Source: Aerococcus urinae | GTDB lineage: Bacteria; Bacillota; Bacilli; Lactobacillales; Aerococcaceae | Reading direction: 5' to 3' | Length of the DNA: 64,000 nucleotides | NCBI RefSeq assembly: GCF_001543175.1 | Contig: NZ_CP014161.1 | Location: forward strand, 1,674,001-1,738,000 | Shown: piece by piece, positions 56,824 through 64,000 of the stretch | Layout of the letters: every line of letters starts with the position of its first letter | Position numbering within the stretch: the first letter of the stretch is position 1 | Program-made: the position numbers and the translations under genes | The notes under the pieces: model-generated | Databases searched by the model: none | Seen by the model: only the letters and a program-made list of their open reading frames with translations | Told to the model about the DNA's origin: nothing

Positions 56824-57843
56824 TTAGCTATAGAGACCAATACTTGCTAACCATGCCACTAAGACACGGGGCACACCGTTTAGGAAACGGGAATAAAGGA
56901 TAGCAGGCACGCCGACTTCAACAGTTTCAGAGGAAGCTTCTGCTAAACCTAAACCAACCGGAATGAAGTCACAACCGTTTTGGGTATTGATGGCAAAGAG
57001 AGCAGGTAGAGCCAATTGTGGTGGAATATTTCCCTTACCAATTTCTACCCCGATTAGGGTCCCAACAATCTGGCTAATAACTGCGCCAGGCCCGAGTAAT
57101 GGGGATAAGAATGGGAGGGAGCAGACAAAACCAATAACCACTAAACCAATTCCATTCCCAGCTAGTGGGGTTAGGGCCCGGGCGATCCAGTCACCAACCC
57201 CTGAGCCTTGGATAAGTCCAATGAGTAAGGAAACAAAGGCCATGAAAGGAATCACGGTATGTAACATGGTTTCAATCGCTTCCCGGGCGGATTGGTTGAA
57301 GACGGCAACAATTTTACCAGCGCCCATCCCGATTTTAGCGATAAAACTAGGATTTTCAGTTTGTTCGGTAATCTTCTTAGAGGTGTCGTAACCAGCCTTT
57401 TCACTACTGTCTTCAGCTTGGTCATCTGCTTGGCTAGCCGCTACCGTACTTACTGGTTCTTGGCTACCATCTGCCAGGCCAATTTGGTTAACGCCAACAT
57501 TAGAAACATAGATATCTTCGGTAATATATTGGGCTAAGGGACCAGACTTCCCAGTAGCGATAATATTAACGGTAGGAATCCCCTTCTTAGGATAGATCCC
57601 GCAACGGAGGGTCCCTCCACAGTCAATAATCGCTAAGGCAATTTCTTCATCAGGGATGGAGGTTTTAAAACCGTTCACCGCCTCCATACCGGAAAGTTCT
57701 TCAATACGATCCACAATAGCTGGGCGCTCACCGCCACCCACCACATAAATGAATTTGTGTTTTTCTTCGGTTGGGGTAATGACTAGGGGGCCACCAAAGC
57801 CGCCTGACCCTTTTACAATTTTTATGCTTTTGTATTCACTCAT
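56824..57843 (-). CDS. srlE: PTS sorbitol EIIBC component
   Basis: This 339-aa protein opens with an EIIB domain ([20 protein letters not shown]) with the phosphocysteine region [19 protein letters not shown] near 90. A linker and a membrane part follow with [20 protein letters not shown] and [19 protein letters not shown]. The C-terminus [15 protein letters not shown] is typical of the GutE/SrlE family. It phosphorylates sorbitol during uptake together with SrlA and SrlB. It follows srlA by 11 nt. Confidence 0.92.
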   Translation of the reverse strand: MSEYKSIKIVKGSGGFGGPLVITPTEEKHKFIYVVGGGERPAIVDRIEELSGMEAVNGFKTSIPDEEIALAIIDCGGTLRCGIYPKKGIPTVNIIATGKSGPLAQYITEDIYVSNVGVNQIGLADGSQEPVSTVAASQADDQAEDSSEKAGYDTSKKITEQTENPSFIAKIGMGAGKIVAVFNQSAREAIETMLHTVIPFMAFVSLLIGLIQGSGVGDWIARALTPLAGNGIGLVVIGFVCSLPFLSPLLGPGAVISQIVGTLIGVEIGKGNIPPQLALPALFAINTQNGCDFIPVGLGLAEASSETVEVGVPAILYSRFLNGVPRVLVAWLASIGLYS

Positions 57844-57854
57844 GATAATTCTCC

Positions 57855-58409
57855 TTAATCAATGTTCCCGTCAACGGTTTTTGAAAGGGTAATTCCTTGT
57901 TGTTTACATACCCGCGCGGTGATAAAGTCTGTGACCCAACCACCAACAAAGTTCATCACTAACCCCACTAAGAGGTAGCGAATGGCCAGTTCCATTTGGT
58001 TAAGGCCTAAAGCTTCAATCCCTTGGGCGATCCCTAACCAAACGAATAATTCACCTGGGTTAATATGAGGGAAGACCCCGTTGGAGGTATGGCAGAATTG
58101 CATTTGTGCGGCAATATAACCGGGTTTATAGAATTCAGGCAGGAAACGTCCCATGGTCATTGACATGGGGTTCCCTAACATAAAGGCAGACACAAAGGGT
58201 AGGATCATGTAACGGGTAAAGACATTCTTAGAAGCCACCCGGGCTAAGCTGGTTACCCGTTCTTCCCCTAAGAGATTAATAATAGCGTTCATGGCAACCA
58301 TTAACATTAATACCAGGGGAACAATGGATCCCATCCAGGCAATGAAGTTATCGGCACCGGTTTGGAAGAGGTTCATGAACCCTTCCGCAAATTTAACAAT
58401 ATATTCCAT
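57855..58409 (-). CDS. srlA: PTS sorbitol EIIC component
   Basis: This 184-aa membrane subunit (GutA/SrlA, EIIC2) has segments [58 protein letters not shown] and [18 protein letters not shown]. The [15 protein letters not shown] and HTSNG-FPHINP blocks are the family signatures. It forms the sorbitol channel with the membrane part of SrlE. The start is 3 nt after gutM. Confidence 0.93.
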   Translation of the reverse strand: MEYIVKFAEGFMNLFQTGADNFIAWMGSIVPLVLMLMVAMNAIINLLGEERVTSLARVASKNVFTRYMILPFVSAFMLGNPMSMTMGRFLPEFYKPGYIAAQMQFCHTSNGVFPHINPGELFVWLGIAQGIEALGLNQMELAIRYLLVGLVMNFVGGWVTDFITARVCKQQGITLSKTVDGNID

Positions 58410-58412
58410 TTT

Positions 58413-58895
58413 TTATCCACGTCCTTTAACTTTATTTGACAGTGTGTATTTCATCTGTGTGGCAAAATTGCCTAATTGTTTGAAGGTGGATTGCGGTTTT
58501 TCTTCCTTATAGTCACCGATTTCCACCCGAATGTAGACTTCGCGGGCGTCTTCCATGGCAATTTGGGTTAATTTATTTTCTTTCTGTACCAGGGGATGCT
58601 TGCGATCGATCAAATAGAGATCTTGACCAATATATTGGGGGAGGCGCTTGAATTTCGCTAATACCGTGACTCCCTGCATCTTATAGGCATCAAGGATTCT
58701 AGCTTGGTCATTGACAGCAAACATCACGATAGTACCTTGGCGAAGCTTGCCAGACCGTCTCCCGATGGCGACTTTGCCTTGTTTACGCAGGTCTTGATAA
58801 ACTTGGTTAAAGTGTTTGATTTGCAGGAAACCAAGAAAGGCTTGGCCCAAGTAGGCCAGTAAGGCCATCCCACCAAATACGATCATAAAGCTCAC
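58413..58895 (-). CDS. gutM: GutM, glucitol operon activator protein
   Basis: This 160-aa protein has one N-terminal membrane helix (IVFGGMALLAYLGQAFLGFL) followed by IKHFNQVYQDLRKQGKVAIG, GTIVMFAVNDQARILDAYKM and REVYIRVEIGDYKEE. This is the GutM family, found inside sorbitol operons and needed for full expression in E. coli. Its start overlaps the gutR stop by four bases, so translation is coupled. The membrane helix suggests it acts at the membrane, perhaps linking transporter state to GutR. Confidence 0.9.
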   Translation of the reverse strand: MSFMIVFGGMALLAYLGQAFLGFLQIKHFNQVYQDLRKQGKVAIGRRSGKLRQGTIVMFAVNDQARILDAYKMQGVTVLAKFKRLPQYIGQDLYLIDRKHPLVQKENKLTQIAMEDAREVYIRVEIGDYKEEKPQSTFKQLGNFATQMKYTLSNKVKGRG

Positions 58896-60748
58896 AATGC
58901 GTCATCTCCTTGTAAAATATCTTGAATCTCTTCCAAAGAATGCGTAGTTTTTAATAAGGCCTTTAAGTCTTGGTTATTGGCCACCGCAAAAATCGCTTCA
59001 TAGATATTAATCAGTAACTCATCCATGACTTGGTTGGTCTGACTGGGAATTCCTAAGAGAAAGACCAGGTCAATGGGTCGGCCCTTTTCTTTGATATCAG
59101 CTTCAACTTGCCCGATGAATAGGATGATTTGATCAAAATCTTCAACCACCGTATGGGGCATAGCTATTCCTTGGTCAAAAACTTTATCACTAATGGCTTC
59201 CCGGTCAAAAATCGCTTGTTGAAATTCAGCCGAAACTCCGGTCTCTTCAATGACTTTGTCCGTCATGACTTGGAGCAAATCTTCGTAACTTTCCCCTTGG
59301 TCTAAAGTAAGAAAGTCCAAGTAAACCAACTGGGAAAAGAGAGGATTATGCCGTTGGACACTATTCCATTGCGACCGGATATAAGACTCATCGAATAAAT
59401 TATCCAGTTGAATAATAGGCCGTTTGATCCTGGTCTTGTCTAAAGGAATAGTAGTGAAGATGGCAAAGTATTGACTAGGGTCTTCCTGGTTAAATTCCCC
59501 TTCTGAGAAAGTGGATAACTCTAAACTGGTCCCTAAGATGCGCTGAATCTGCAGCTTAATCAAACGGGCTGTGCCCTTACCGGTGTGACAAACGATAGCA
59601 ATTTTTTGACTTTTCAAACTCACTTGTCGGCTAATAACCAACTCGAAATAAAGACTGAGATAAGACAGCTCAATGCCTGGTACCTCACGGTCTAAGACTT
59701 CTTCTAAGACCTGGCCAGTAATCTCTGCCAGAGTGAAGGATAGTGGGTATTGTTTTTGGACCTCATGGAAAAAGAGATCCTCACTATTAACCCGGAATAA
59801 CAAGCGACGAATAAGAAAAATTAAATGATTACGCATAGCTTGGTATAACTTTTCCTGGTCAAATTCAATGGCTAAGTCACGTTGAATGGCTTGGAGGACT
59901 TCTTGGTAAACATGGTCAACAAAGGCTGAGTTAAAGCTCTCCGGTACAATGTCTTCCTTATTGTAAATATTAAACGGATAGGCCAGGTACTGGTATTCAT
60001 AATGACTTAGGGTGAGGTTGAAATAATCTTCAATTTCAGCAATAAAGACTTCATAGTCCTCTTGTCCTTGTAAGAAGTTCTGGTAGTGAAGTATCTCACT
60101 CGTCAAACCGTGCCCTTGACGGACACGGAGTAGAGTGACATAAACAACTTTTAAGAGTAAATCTTTGGTGAAATTGGTCATATTAAAATTAGGGGCCAAA
60201 TTCAACAAATGCGTCTTATCTTTGATAGTGAATTGATCTTCCTTGAAGTAAGAAAGAACGATATTGACATAGGCCGTGCGGATATCGAGCTCATCCCCTT
60301 CCAGAGTCAAACCCTTATTGGGGGTGCCCACAATGGTGAGGTGATAATCCGTTAACTCTTGACGAAGGTGACTGATATCATTATTCACCGTCCCGCGACT
60401 AACCGTGGTCACTTCAGTAAGGTCATCGATAATCACAGCCTCTTGGTCTTCAATCAGCTGTTTAAGAATATAGGCTTGCCGTTTATTGGAAGAATTAAAG
60501 TCAGTATCTTGGCGAAATTTTCCTGCTAGAATTTTCTTGAAAGCAGCAAAATCTTTAATGGTCAAGTGATAGACCTTGTCTTCTAAAGTAATGCTGGCAA
60601 TGCCTCCCAGCTCCTGGTTGAGGAGTTGGATATTCTTTTTGAGGGTTTGGCGACTTGTCTTCAGCCCCGCTTCAAACTCCGCTTGTGAAATCTTGGGGTG
60701 CATATATAAATTATTTAAAATTTCATACCAACGATCAACAAGTGCCAT
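58892..60748 (-). CDS. gutR: GutR-like PRD transcription activator with EIIB/EIIA domains
   Basis: The 618-aa regulator has two N-terminal helix-turn-helix domains (SQAEFEAGLKTSRQTLKKNI, TEVTTVSRGTVNNDISHLRQ) and two PTS-regulation domains (about 190-400). An EIIB-like domain (KIAIVCHTGKGTARLIKLQI) and a C-terminal fructose/mannitol-type EIIA (DKVFDQGIAMPHTVVEDFDQ) with phospho-His in MPH follow. HPr and PTS enzymes tune such activators by phosphorylation. It lies 15 nt after srlD and overlaps gutM. Target sorbitol promoter sites are not resolved by eye. Confidence 0.9.
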   Translation of the reverse strand: MALVDRWYEILNNLYMHPKISQAEFEAGLKTSRQTLKKNIQLLNQELGGIASITLEDKVYHLTIKDFAAFKKILAGKFRQDTDFNSSNKRQAYILKQLIEDQEAVIIDDLTEVTTVSRGTVNNDISHLRQELTDYHLTIVGTPNKGLTLEGDELDIRTAYVNIVLSYFKEDQFTIKDKTHLLNLAPNFNMTNFTKDLLLKVVYVTLLRVRQGHGLTSEILHYQNFLQGQEDYEVFIAEIEDYFNLTLSHYEYQYLAYPFNIYNKEDIVPESFNSAFVDHVYQEVLQAIQRDLAIEFDQEKLYQAMRNHLIFLIRRLLFRVNSEDLFFHEVQKQYPLSFTLAEITGQVLEEVLDREVPGIELSYLSLYFELVISRQVSLKSQKIAIVCHTGKGTARLIKLQIQRILGTSLELSTFSEGEFNQEDPSQYFAIFTTIPLDKTRIKRPIIQLDNLFDESYIRSQWNSVQRHNPLFSQLVYLDFLTLDQGESYEDLLQVMTDKVIEETGVSAEFQQAIFDREAISDKVFDQGIAMPHTVVEDFDQIILFIGQVEADIKEKGRPIDLVFLLGIPSQTNQVMDELLINIYEAIFAVANNQDLKALLKTTHSLEEIQDILQGDDAL

Positions 60749-60763
60749 AACACCACTCCTTAA

Positions 60764-61564
60764 CTAGCCTCTTGTCTTGCCTCCCGCAACGTTGATGGTT
60801 ACTCCGGTAATATAGGAAGAATGGTTAGATACTAAGTAAGCGACCACATCGGCCACTTCACTTAATTTACCGCTGCGGCCTAAAGGAATTGTGGTGGTCT
60901 TTGAATACCCGGCACGTAAATCATCGACCGTAATGCCACGGGTATAAGATAGGGATTCTTCATAAGCTAGGGTTCTTAGACCAGTTTCTTCTAAAATCCC
61001 AGGAGCCACACCAACCACACGCACATTGTGTTTGCCTAATTCCTTAGACCAAGAGCGGGTAAATGAGTAAACAGCTGCTTTTGTTGCTGCGTAAGGGCTT
61101 TGACCTTCGGAACCTTCTAGTCCTGATTCAGAACCCATATTGATGATTACGCCTTCGCCTTTATCTACTAAGATCCGACCCACCGCTTGGGCAACCAAGA
61201 AGACACCTTTTTGATTGATTGCTACCATTTTATCAAATGTTGCGTCATCCAGTTCATATTTTCCGTTAGGGTCTTTAGGATCCACTAATAAACGAGGTAC
61301 GTTAATCCCAGCATTATTGACCACAGCATCCACAGTCCCAAAGTGGTCCACCACTTTTTGAACACTGGCTTCCACATTTTCTCGTGAAGAGACGTCGGTT
61401 TTCACAAAGAGTAAGTTATCATGTTCGACATGGTTGTCAGAAATATCAAAGTTGGCTACCTTACAGCCATCATTTAATAGTTCTTCCACTACGGCAGCCC
61501 CAATTCCTGAAGATGCCCCTGTAACAATAACTACCTTACCTTCAATACCTAACCAATTTTCCAT
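60764..61564 (-). CDS. srlD: Sorbitol-6-phosphate 2-dehydrogenase
   Basis: This 266-aa short-chain dehydrogenase has the cofactor loop VTGASSGIGAAVVEELL, NNAGINVPRLLVDPKDPNG and the catalytic triad region MGSESGLEGSEG then SPYAATKAAVYSFTRSWSKE. It ends SSYITGVTINVAGGKTRG. It oxidises sorbitol-6-phosphate to fructose-6-phosphate with NAD. The match to lactobacillus SrlD/GutF is near end-to-end. It is the first gene of the sorbitol operon, behind a promoter whose -35 overlaps a cre-like box. Confidence 0.94.
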   Translation of the reverse strand: MENWLGIEGKVVIVTGASSGIGAAVVEELLNDGCKVANFDISDNHVEHDNLLFVKTDVSSRENVEASVQKVVDHFGTVDAVVNNAGINVPRLLVDPKDPNGKYELDDATFDKMVAINQKGVFLVAQAVGRILVDKGEGVIINMGSESGLEGSEGQSPYAATKAAVYSFTRSWSKELGKHNVRVVGVAPGILEETGLRTLAYEESLSYTRGITVDDLRAGYSKTTTIPLGRSGKLSEVADVVAYLVSNHSSYITGVTINVAGGKTRG

Positions 61565-61606
61565 AATCGATTCACCTCTCTAAATTTTTTGTTCTTTTCT
61601 TTACAC

Positions 61607-61634
61607 TTAGTATTGTATCGGTAAGCGCTGTCAA
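61607..61634 (-). promoter_or_regulatory. Promoter of the sorbitol operon
   Basis: Consensus -35 TTGACA (61629-61634) and TACTAA (61607-61612), 16-bp spacing, about 43 bp before the srlD ATG. The cre-like box at 61620-61633 overlaps the -35. Confidence 0.55.
61620..61633 (-). promoter_or_regulatory. cre-like box over the sorbitol promoter -35
   Basis: TGACAGCGCTTACC on the minus strand fits the cre pattern TG-N4-GCG-N4-CA-like core. A second, weaker one, ATAAAAGCGCTGATAT, lies at 61689-61704. Both imply catabolite repression by CcpA. Confidence 0.55.
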
Positions 61635-61754
61635 AATTAATACAAGGTTTTTTCGCTCGATAAAAAAAGTCTTTGACTAATCCTTTTCATAAAAGCGCTG
61701 ATATAAAAAGAACTAGCAGTCTTTTCACGTACTGCTAACTCCGCAAGCAATGCA
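61635..61754. other. Upstream control region of the sorbitol operon
   Basis: AT-rich 120 bp between the promoter and the upstream terminator. Apart from the second cre-like box at 61689-61704 and a short inverted repeat AGCAGT/ACTGCT (61715-61736), nothing is resolved. GutR binding sites should lie here. Confidence 0.35.
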
Positions 61755-61790
61755 TAAAAAAATGCCATACTCTTTTGAAGTATGACATTG
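61755..61790 (-). terminator. Terminator of the fsa-HAD operon
   Basis: On the minus strand AATGTCATACT/AGTATGGCATT with a TCAAAAG loop is followed by seven T, about 100 nt after the HAD stop. Confidence 0.75.
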
Positions 61791-61887
61791 ACTAATGAAA
61801 GCTAATATTAAAATCATTCAACCAAGAACTAAAAGGTGTGCCAATAGAGAGCCTAAGGTCTTCATCAATACAAAGTATTTCTACCTC

Positions 61888-62568
61888 TTAGTTTTTCAAA
61901 AAGTCTTTTATTGCTTTTAAGGAAGGGTAAACGCCGATTAAGTAATCTTCATTTACATGATCAAATTCACCATTTCTTAAAGGAATTTCTGGCACGTAAA
62001 AAGTAGGGATTTTCGCCCGCGTGCTAGCTAATAAACCGTTCAACGAATCCTCGATAACCACTGCTTCCTGGCTACTTACTTGGAAATGCTCCAGAACTTT
62101 AAGAAAAATATCTGGCTGTGGTTTACCATATTCAATTTGATTACCATATATTACAAAATCGAAATGAGGCATTAACCCACTAATTTCTAAGATATCTTCT
62201 CCGCGATCGATAGGAGAAGAAGTAGCTACGGCTAGTGATAAGCCATTAGCTTGTAAGTATTCTAGCAATTCAAAAGCTCCCACTTTTAAATCAATTTTAC
62301 CCTGGCTAATAACTTCTTTAAAATAAGCGTTCCGCTTTTCTCTTGCTTCCTGTGCTAAGCTTTCGTCTCCACCTAAAATATCTTGAATTAAACGATTATT
62401 ATGTTTTCGGGTTCCTCCACGCATTTTTTCAAGCATTTCTTGACTAATAGTAGCATTATAATCTTTTAATACGGTTCGCCAGCCTGCTTGGTAAATCTTT
62501 TCCGTATCCACTAGAGTGCCATCTAAGTCAAAGATCACTACTTTGATTTGGCTAAGGTCATTCTTCAT
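61888..62568 (-). CDS. HAD-family sugar phosphatase / beta-phosphoglucomutase-like
   Basis: This 226-aa HAD hydrolase has motif I VVIFDLDGTLVDTEKIYQ, motif II VATSSPIDRGED, motif III lysine in YGKPQPDIFLKVLE and motif IV VVIEDSLNGLLASTRA. The helical cap places it with the beta-phosphoglucomutase/YcjU and sugar-phosphatase group. The key mutase features cannot be settled by eye. It follows fsa by 11 nt in one unit, so a role with sugar phosphates from sorbitol or pentose metabolism is likely. Confidence 0.82.
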   Translation of the reverse strand: MKNDLSQIKVVIFDLDGTLVDTEKIYQAGWRTVLKDYNATISQEMLEKMRGGTRKHNNRLIQDILGGDESLAQEAREKRNAYFKEVISQGKIDLKVGAFELLEYLQANGLSLAVATSSPIDRGEDILEISGLMPHFDFVIYGNQIEYGKPQPDIFLKVLEHFQVSSQEAVVIEDSLNGLLASTRAKIPTFYVPEIPLRNGEFDHVNEDYLIGVYPSLKAIKDFLKN

Positions 62569-62579
62569 ATTGCTAATCC

Positions 62580-63251
62580 CTAAACAAAACTATCCCGGTC
62601 ATGAACAGCGGTCCAATCGGCAGAAAAATCGCTGACCGCTTTTTCAATATTGGCGTTTTCAACAAACTTATCCACAACATCATCCCCAACCGTAATGTAT
62701 TGAGCTCCGGCTTCTAAAGCACTAGTCACCTGATTAATATTCTTAAAGGAAGCGGCAATGATTTCGGTGTCGCTGTTGGTCCGCGCTAATTGATAGGAAA
62801 CAGAGGAAATCACTTCATAAGGATCGGTATCTAAGTTAAGCATACGGTTCACGTAAGGAGCCAAGAAATCAGCGCCTAATTCAGCCGCCAACAAGGCTTG
62901 AATTTTAGAATAGATGCCAGTGGCGGTAATACGAACCCCTTCTGCCTTTAAGGTTTTAATAGCCCGCAAACCTTCCTTATTCACTGGGATTTTAACACAT
63001 ACTCGGTCATTGACTGCTTCTAAGATGGCGTGAGCGTCCTTAACAATCCCTTCATAGTCCTTAGCCACTACTTGGACATGGAGGTCTTTGTCTAACCCAA
63101 TCACTTCTTGAATGGCATTTAAACGCTCGACCACATCAATGTCGCCAGCTTTTTTCAGGATGCTAGGGTTGGTGGTAACCCCCTCTACCGGTAAATAAGT
63201 CACATAATCCTTGATTTTGTCTAAATTAGCGGTATCCAATACCAACTTCAT
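62580..63251 (-). CDS. fsa: Fructose-6-phosphate aldolase / transaldolase-like (FSA)
   Basis: This 223-aa TalC/FSA-type enzyme begins KLVLDTANLDKIKDYVTYLP, with GVTTNPSILKKAG, the Schiff-base lysine in DRVCVKIPVNKEG, GIYSKIQALLAAELGADFL and APYVNRMLNLDTDPY. The length fits small transaldolases and FSA (220 aa). FSA splits fructose-6-phosphate to glyceraldehyde-3-phosphate and dihydroxyacetone; transaldolase activity is the alternative. ATG 63251 has AAGGATG upstream. A cre-like box overlaps its promoter. Confidence 0.88.
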   Translation of the reverse strand: MKLVLDTANLDKIKDYVTYLPVEGVTTNPSILKKAGDIDVVERLNAIQEVIGLDKDLHVQVVAKDYEGIVKDAHAILEAVNDRVCVKIPVNKEGLRAIKTLKAEGVRITATGIYSKIQALLAAELGADFLAPYVNRMLNLDTDPYEVISSVSYQLARTNSDTEIIAASFKNINQVTSALEAGAQYITVGDDVVDKFVENANIEKAVSDFSADWTAVHDRDSFV

Positions 63252-63315
63252 TAGAATCATCCTTTCTTCTAATATTAAACGAATAAACAATCGTTTTTCT
63301 TTTTCTACTACCTCT

Positions 63316-63343
63316 AGTTTACTAGAAATATTAGAAATGTCAG
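63316..63343 (-). promoter_or_regulatory. Promoter of fsa-HAD
   Basis: CTGACA (63338-63343) and TAAACT (63316-63321), 16-bp spacing, the same geometry as the sorbitol promoter. Confidence 0.45.
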
Positions 63344-63351
63344 CGCTTTTA
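63338..63351 (-). promoter_or_regulatory. cre-like box over the fsa promoter
   Basis: TAAAAGCGCTGACA on the minus strand fits the cre consensus and overlaps the -35, as at srlD. Confidence 0.55.
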
Positions 63352-63416
63352 TAAAACTAATGAGTGCTTTTTCTTATTAGTAACTACTTTAATTTTCAAC
63401 ATAAAGGTTCACATAT

Positions 63417-63465
63417 AAAAAGCACCAAATCTGTGGAGACTATTACAGTATTTAGTGCTTTATTG
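63417..63465 (-). terminator. Terminator of the Rpe-like gene
   Basis: On the minus strand AAGCACTAAATACTGT pairs with ACAGATTTGGTGCTT (two mismatches), followed by TTTATATG. It starts about 27 nt after the stop codon. Confidence 0.68.
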
Positions 63466-63491
63466 GTCATAACAAGTAAATAATCATTAAT

Positions 63492-64000
63492 CTATTTTCC
63501 TATAATCGCATACATTTCATCCGCCTTTTCTTTATAGGATCTAGGATCTTCATTAAACAAGGCAGATGTCCCTAAAACATAGAGATCGACAGCATAATCT
63601 TGCATTTTTGCCATGGTAACCGGGTTAATATTACCATCCACTTCGACCAAGGGACGATTCTCATTGGTAAAATTCTCCTCAAAGTATTGGGTCAATTGGT
63701 CGAGTTTCTCTAGAACATCCTCTCTAAAGGCTTGACCGGCAAAACCCGGCTTCACTGTCATCATTAGAACTAAATCCACTTGATTTAGATAAGGAAGGAT
63801 CGTTAATAAGGGAGTATCCGGGCTAATAGCAATCCCCGCACCGATCCCTTCATCCTGAATCAATTGAATGACAGCATTTGGATCTTCAGCTGCTTCAACA
63901 TGGAAAGTAATATAATCAGGCCGACAAGGGGCAAACATTTTAACGTATTTTTCAGGGTTCTTTACCGCCATATGGATATCTACAGTAAAATCCGGCATCT
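63492..64000 (-). CDS. Ribulose-phosphate 3-epimerase-like protein, cut by window edge
   Basis: The frame is open to the right edge; 168 codons from the first ATG are visible and about 50 N-terminal residues are missing relative to the usual 220. Conserved parts are TVDIHMAVKNPEKYVKMFA (DIHLMV-type metal site), YITFHVEAAEDP, VLMMTVKPGFAGQAF and VEVDGNINPVTMAKM. The last replaces the usual VDGG-N phosphate loop region with EVDGNIN. Rpe interconverts ribulose-5-P and xylulose-5-P; relatives include allulose-6-phosphate epimerases. Its neighbour fsa favours a sugar-phosphate role. Confidence 0.85.
   Translation of the reverse strand, partial: MPDFTVDIHMAVKNPEKYVKMFAPCRPDYITFHVEAAEDPNAVIQLIQDEGIGAGIAISPDTPLLTILPYLNQVDLVLMMTVKPGFAGQAFREDVLEKLDQLTQYFEENFTNENRPLVEVDGNINPVTMAKMQDYAVDLYVLGTSALFNEDPRSYKEKADEMYAIIGK

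Noticed and set aside
1-64000. tRNA, rRNA, T-box leaders and complete insertion sequences
   Set aside because: I looked for cloverleaf ends, the T-box GGTGGTACCGCG motif and transposase motifs and saw none.

Overview
The window reads as a chromosome segment of a Gram-positive member of the Lactobacillales, most likely Aerococcus or a close relative. That is an inference from the liaYZ-hprK-lgt-gpsA-galU-trxB order, the rapZ-yvcK-whiA cluster, surface proteins with YSIRK-like signals and a sorbitol PTS of lactobacillus type. No rRNA, tRNA, CRISPR array, complete insertion sequence or prophage is visible. Almost all genes lie on the minus strand. The plus-strand exceptions are a short SSB gene, a PadR-DUF1700-DUF4097 operon, fbp with an orphan MazE-like gene, a truncated MazE-like fragment, and a PfpI-family gene.

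Layout: 0-13 kb holds a truncated DUF2974 gene, a candidate small RNA, rlmI, a VanZ-like gene with a 43-aa leader ORF, a two-component system, ssb, a GNAT gene, a decayed flavoprotein tail abutting whiA, then whiA-yvcK-rapZ, pgcA and an MFS carrier. 13.4-27.1 kb is one surface-protein locus: an Aap/SasG-like lectin plus G5 protein with a basic tail instead of a sortase signal, followed 16 nt later by an 11.2-kb gene for a 3733-aa LPXTG-anchored mosaic of collagen-like tracts and beta-type modules. 27.7-42 kb is core metabolism and repair: trxB, galU, gpsA, lgt, hprK, two LiaZ/LiaY-like membrane proteins, sbcCD and uvrA. 42-51.7 kb is accessory: a hydrolase, antitoxin remnants, a lipoprotein phosphoesterase behind a Pho-box-like array, a RelE-type toxin-antitoxin pair, the PadR operon, a tautomerase, rihC and a nucleoside permease. 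51.9-56.3 kb holds fbp, a FabK-like enzyme and a PfpI protein. 56.4-64 kb is the sorbitol operon (srlD-gutR-gutM-srlA-srlE-srlB) preceded by fsa, a HAD phosphatase and an Rpe-like gene.

How the parts connect: HprK in the window would drive CcpA control, and cre-like boxes occur before nupC, fbp, srlD and fsa. At srlD and fsa the cre overlaps the -35 hexamer. LiaY- and LiaZ-like genes sit in their usual place before hprK, but a LiaX-type DUF4097 gene is found only about 13 kb away in the PadR operon.

The most unusual feature is a family of long imperfect intergenic hairpins, here called alpha, beta, gamma, delta and epsilon. Most begin at or within a few bases of a stop codon. Several copies are nested, one hairpin inserted in the apical loop of another, with recurring TA-flanked ends. 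A second, MITE-like family is also present. These, and the giant collagen-like gene, are the main candidates for undescribed biology here.
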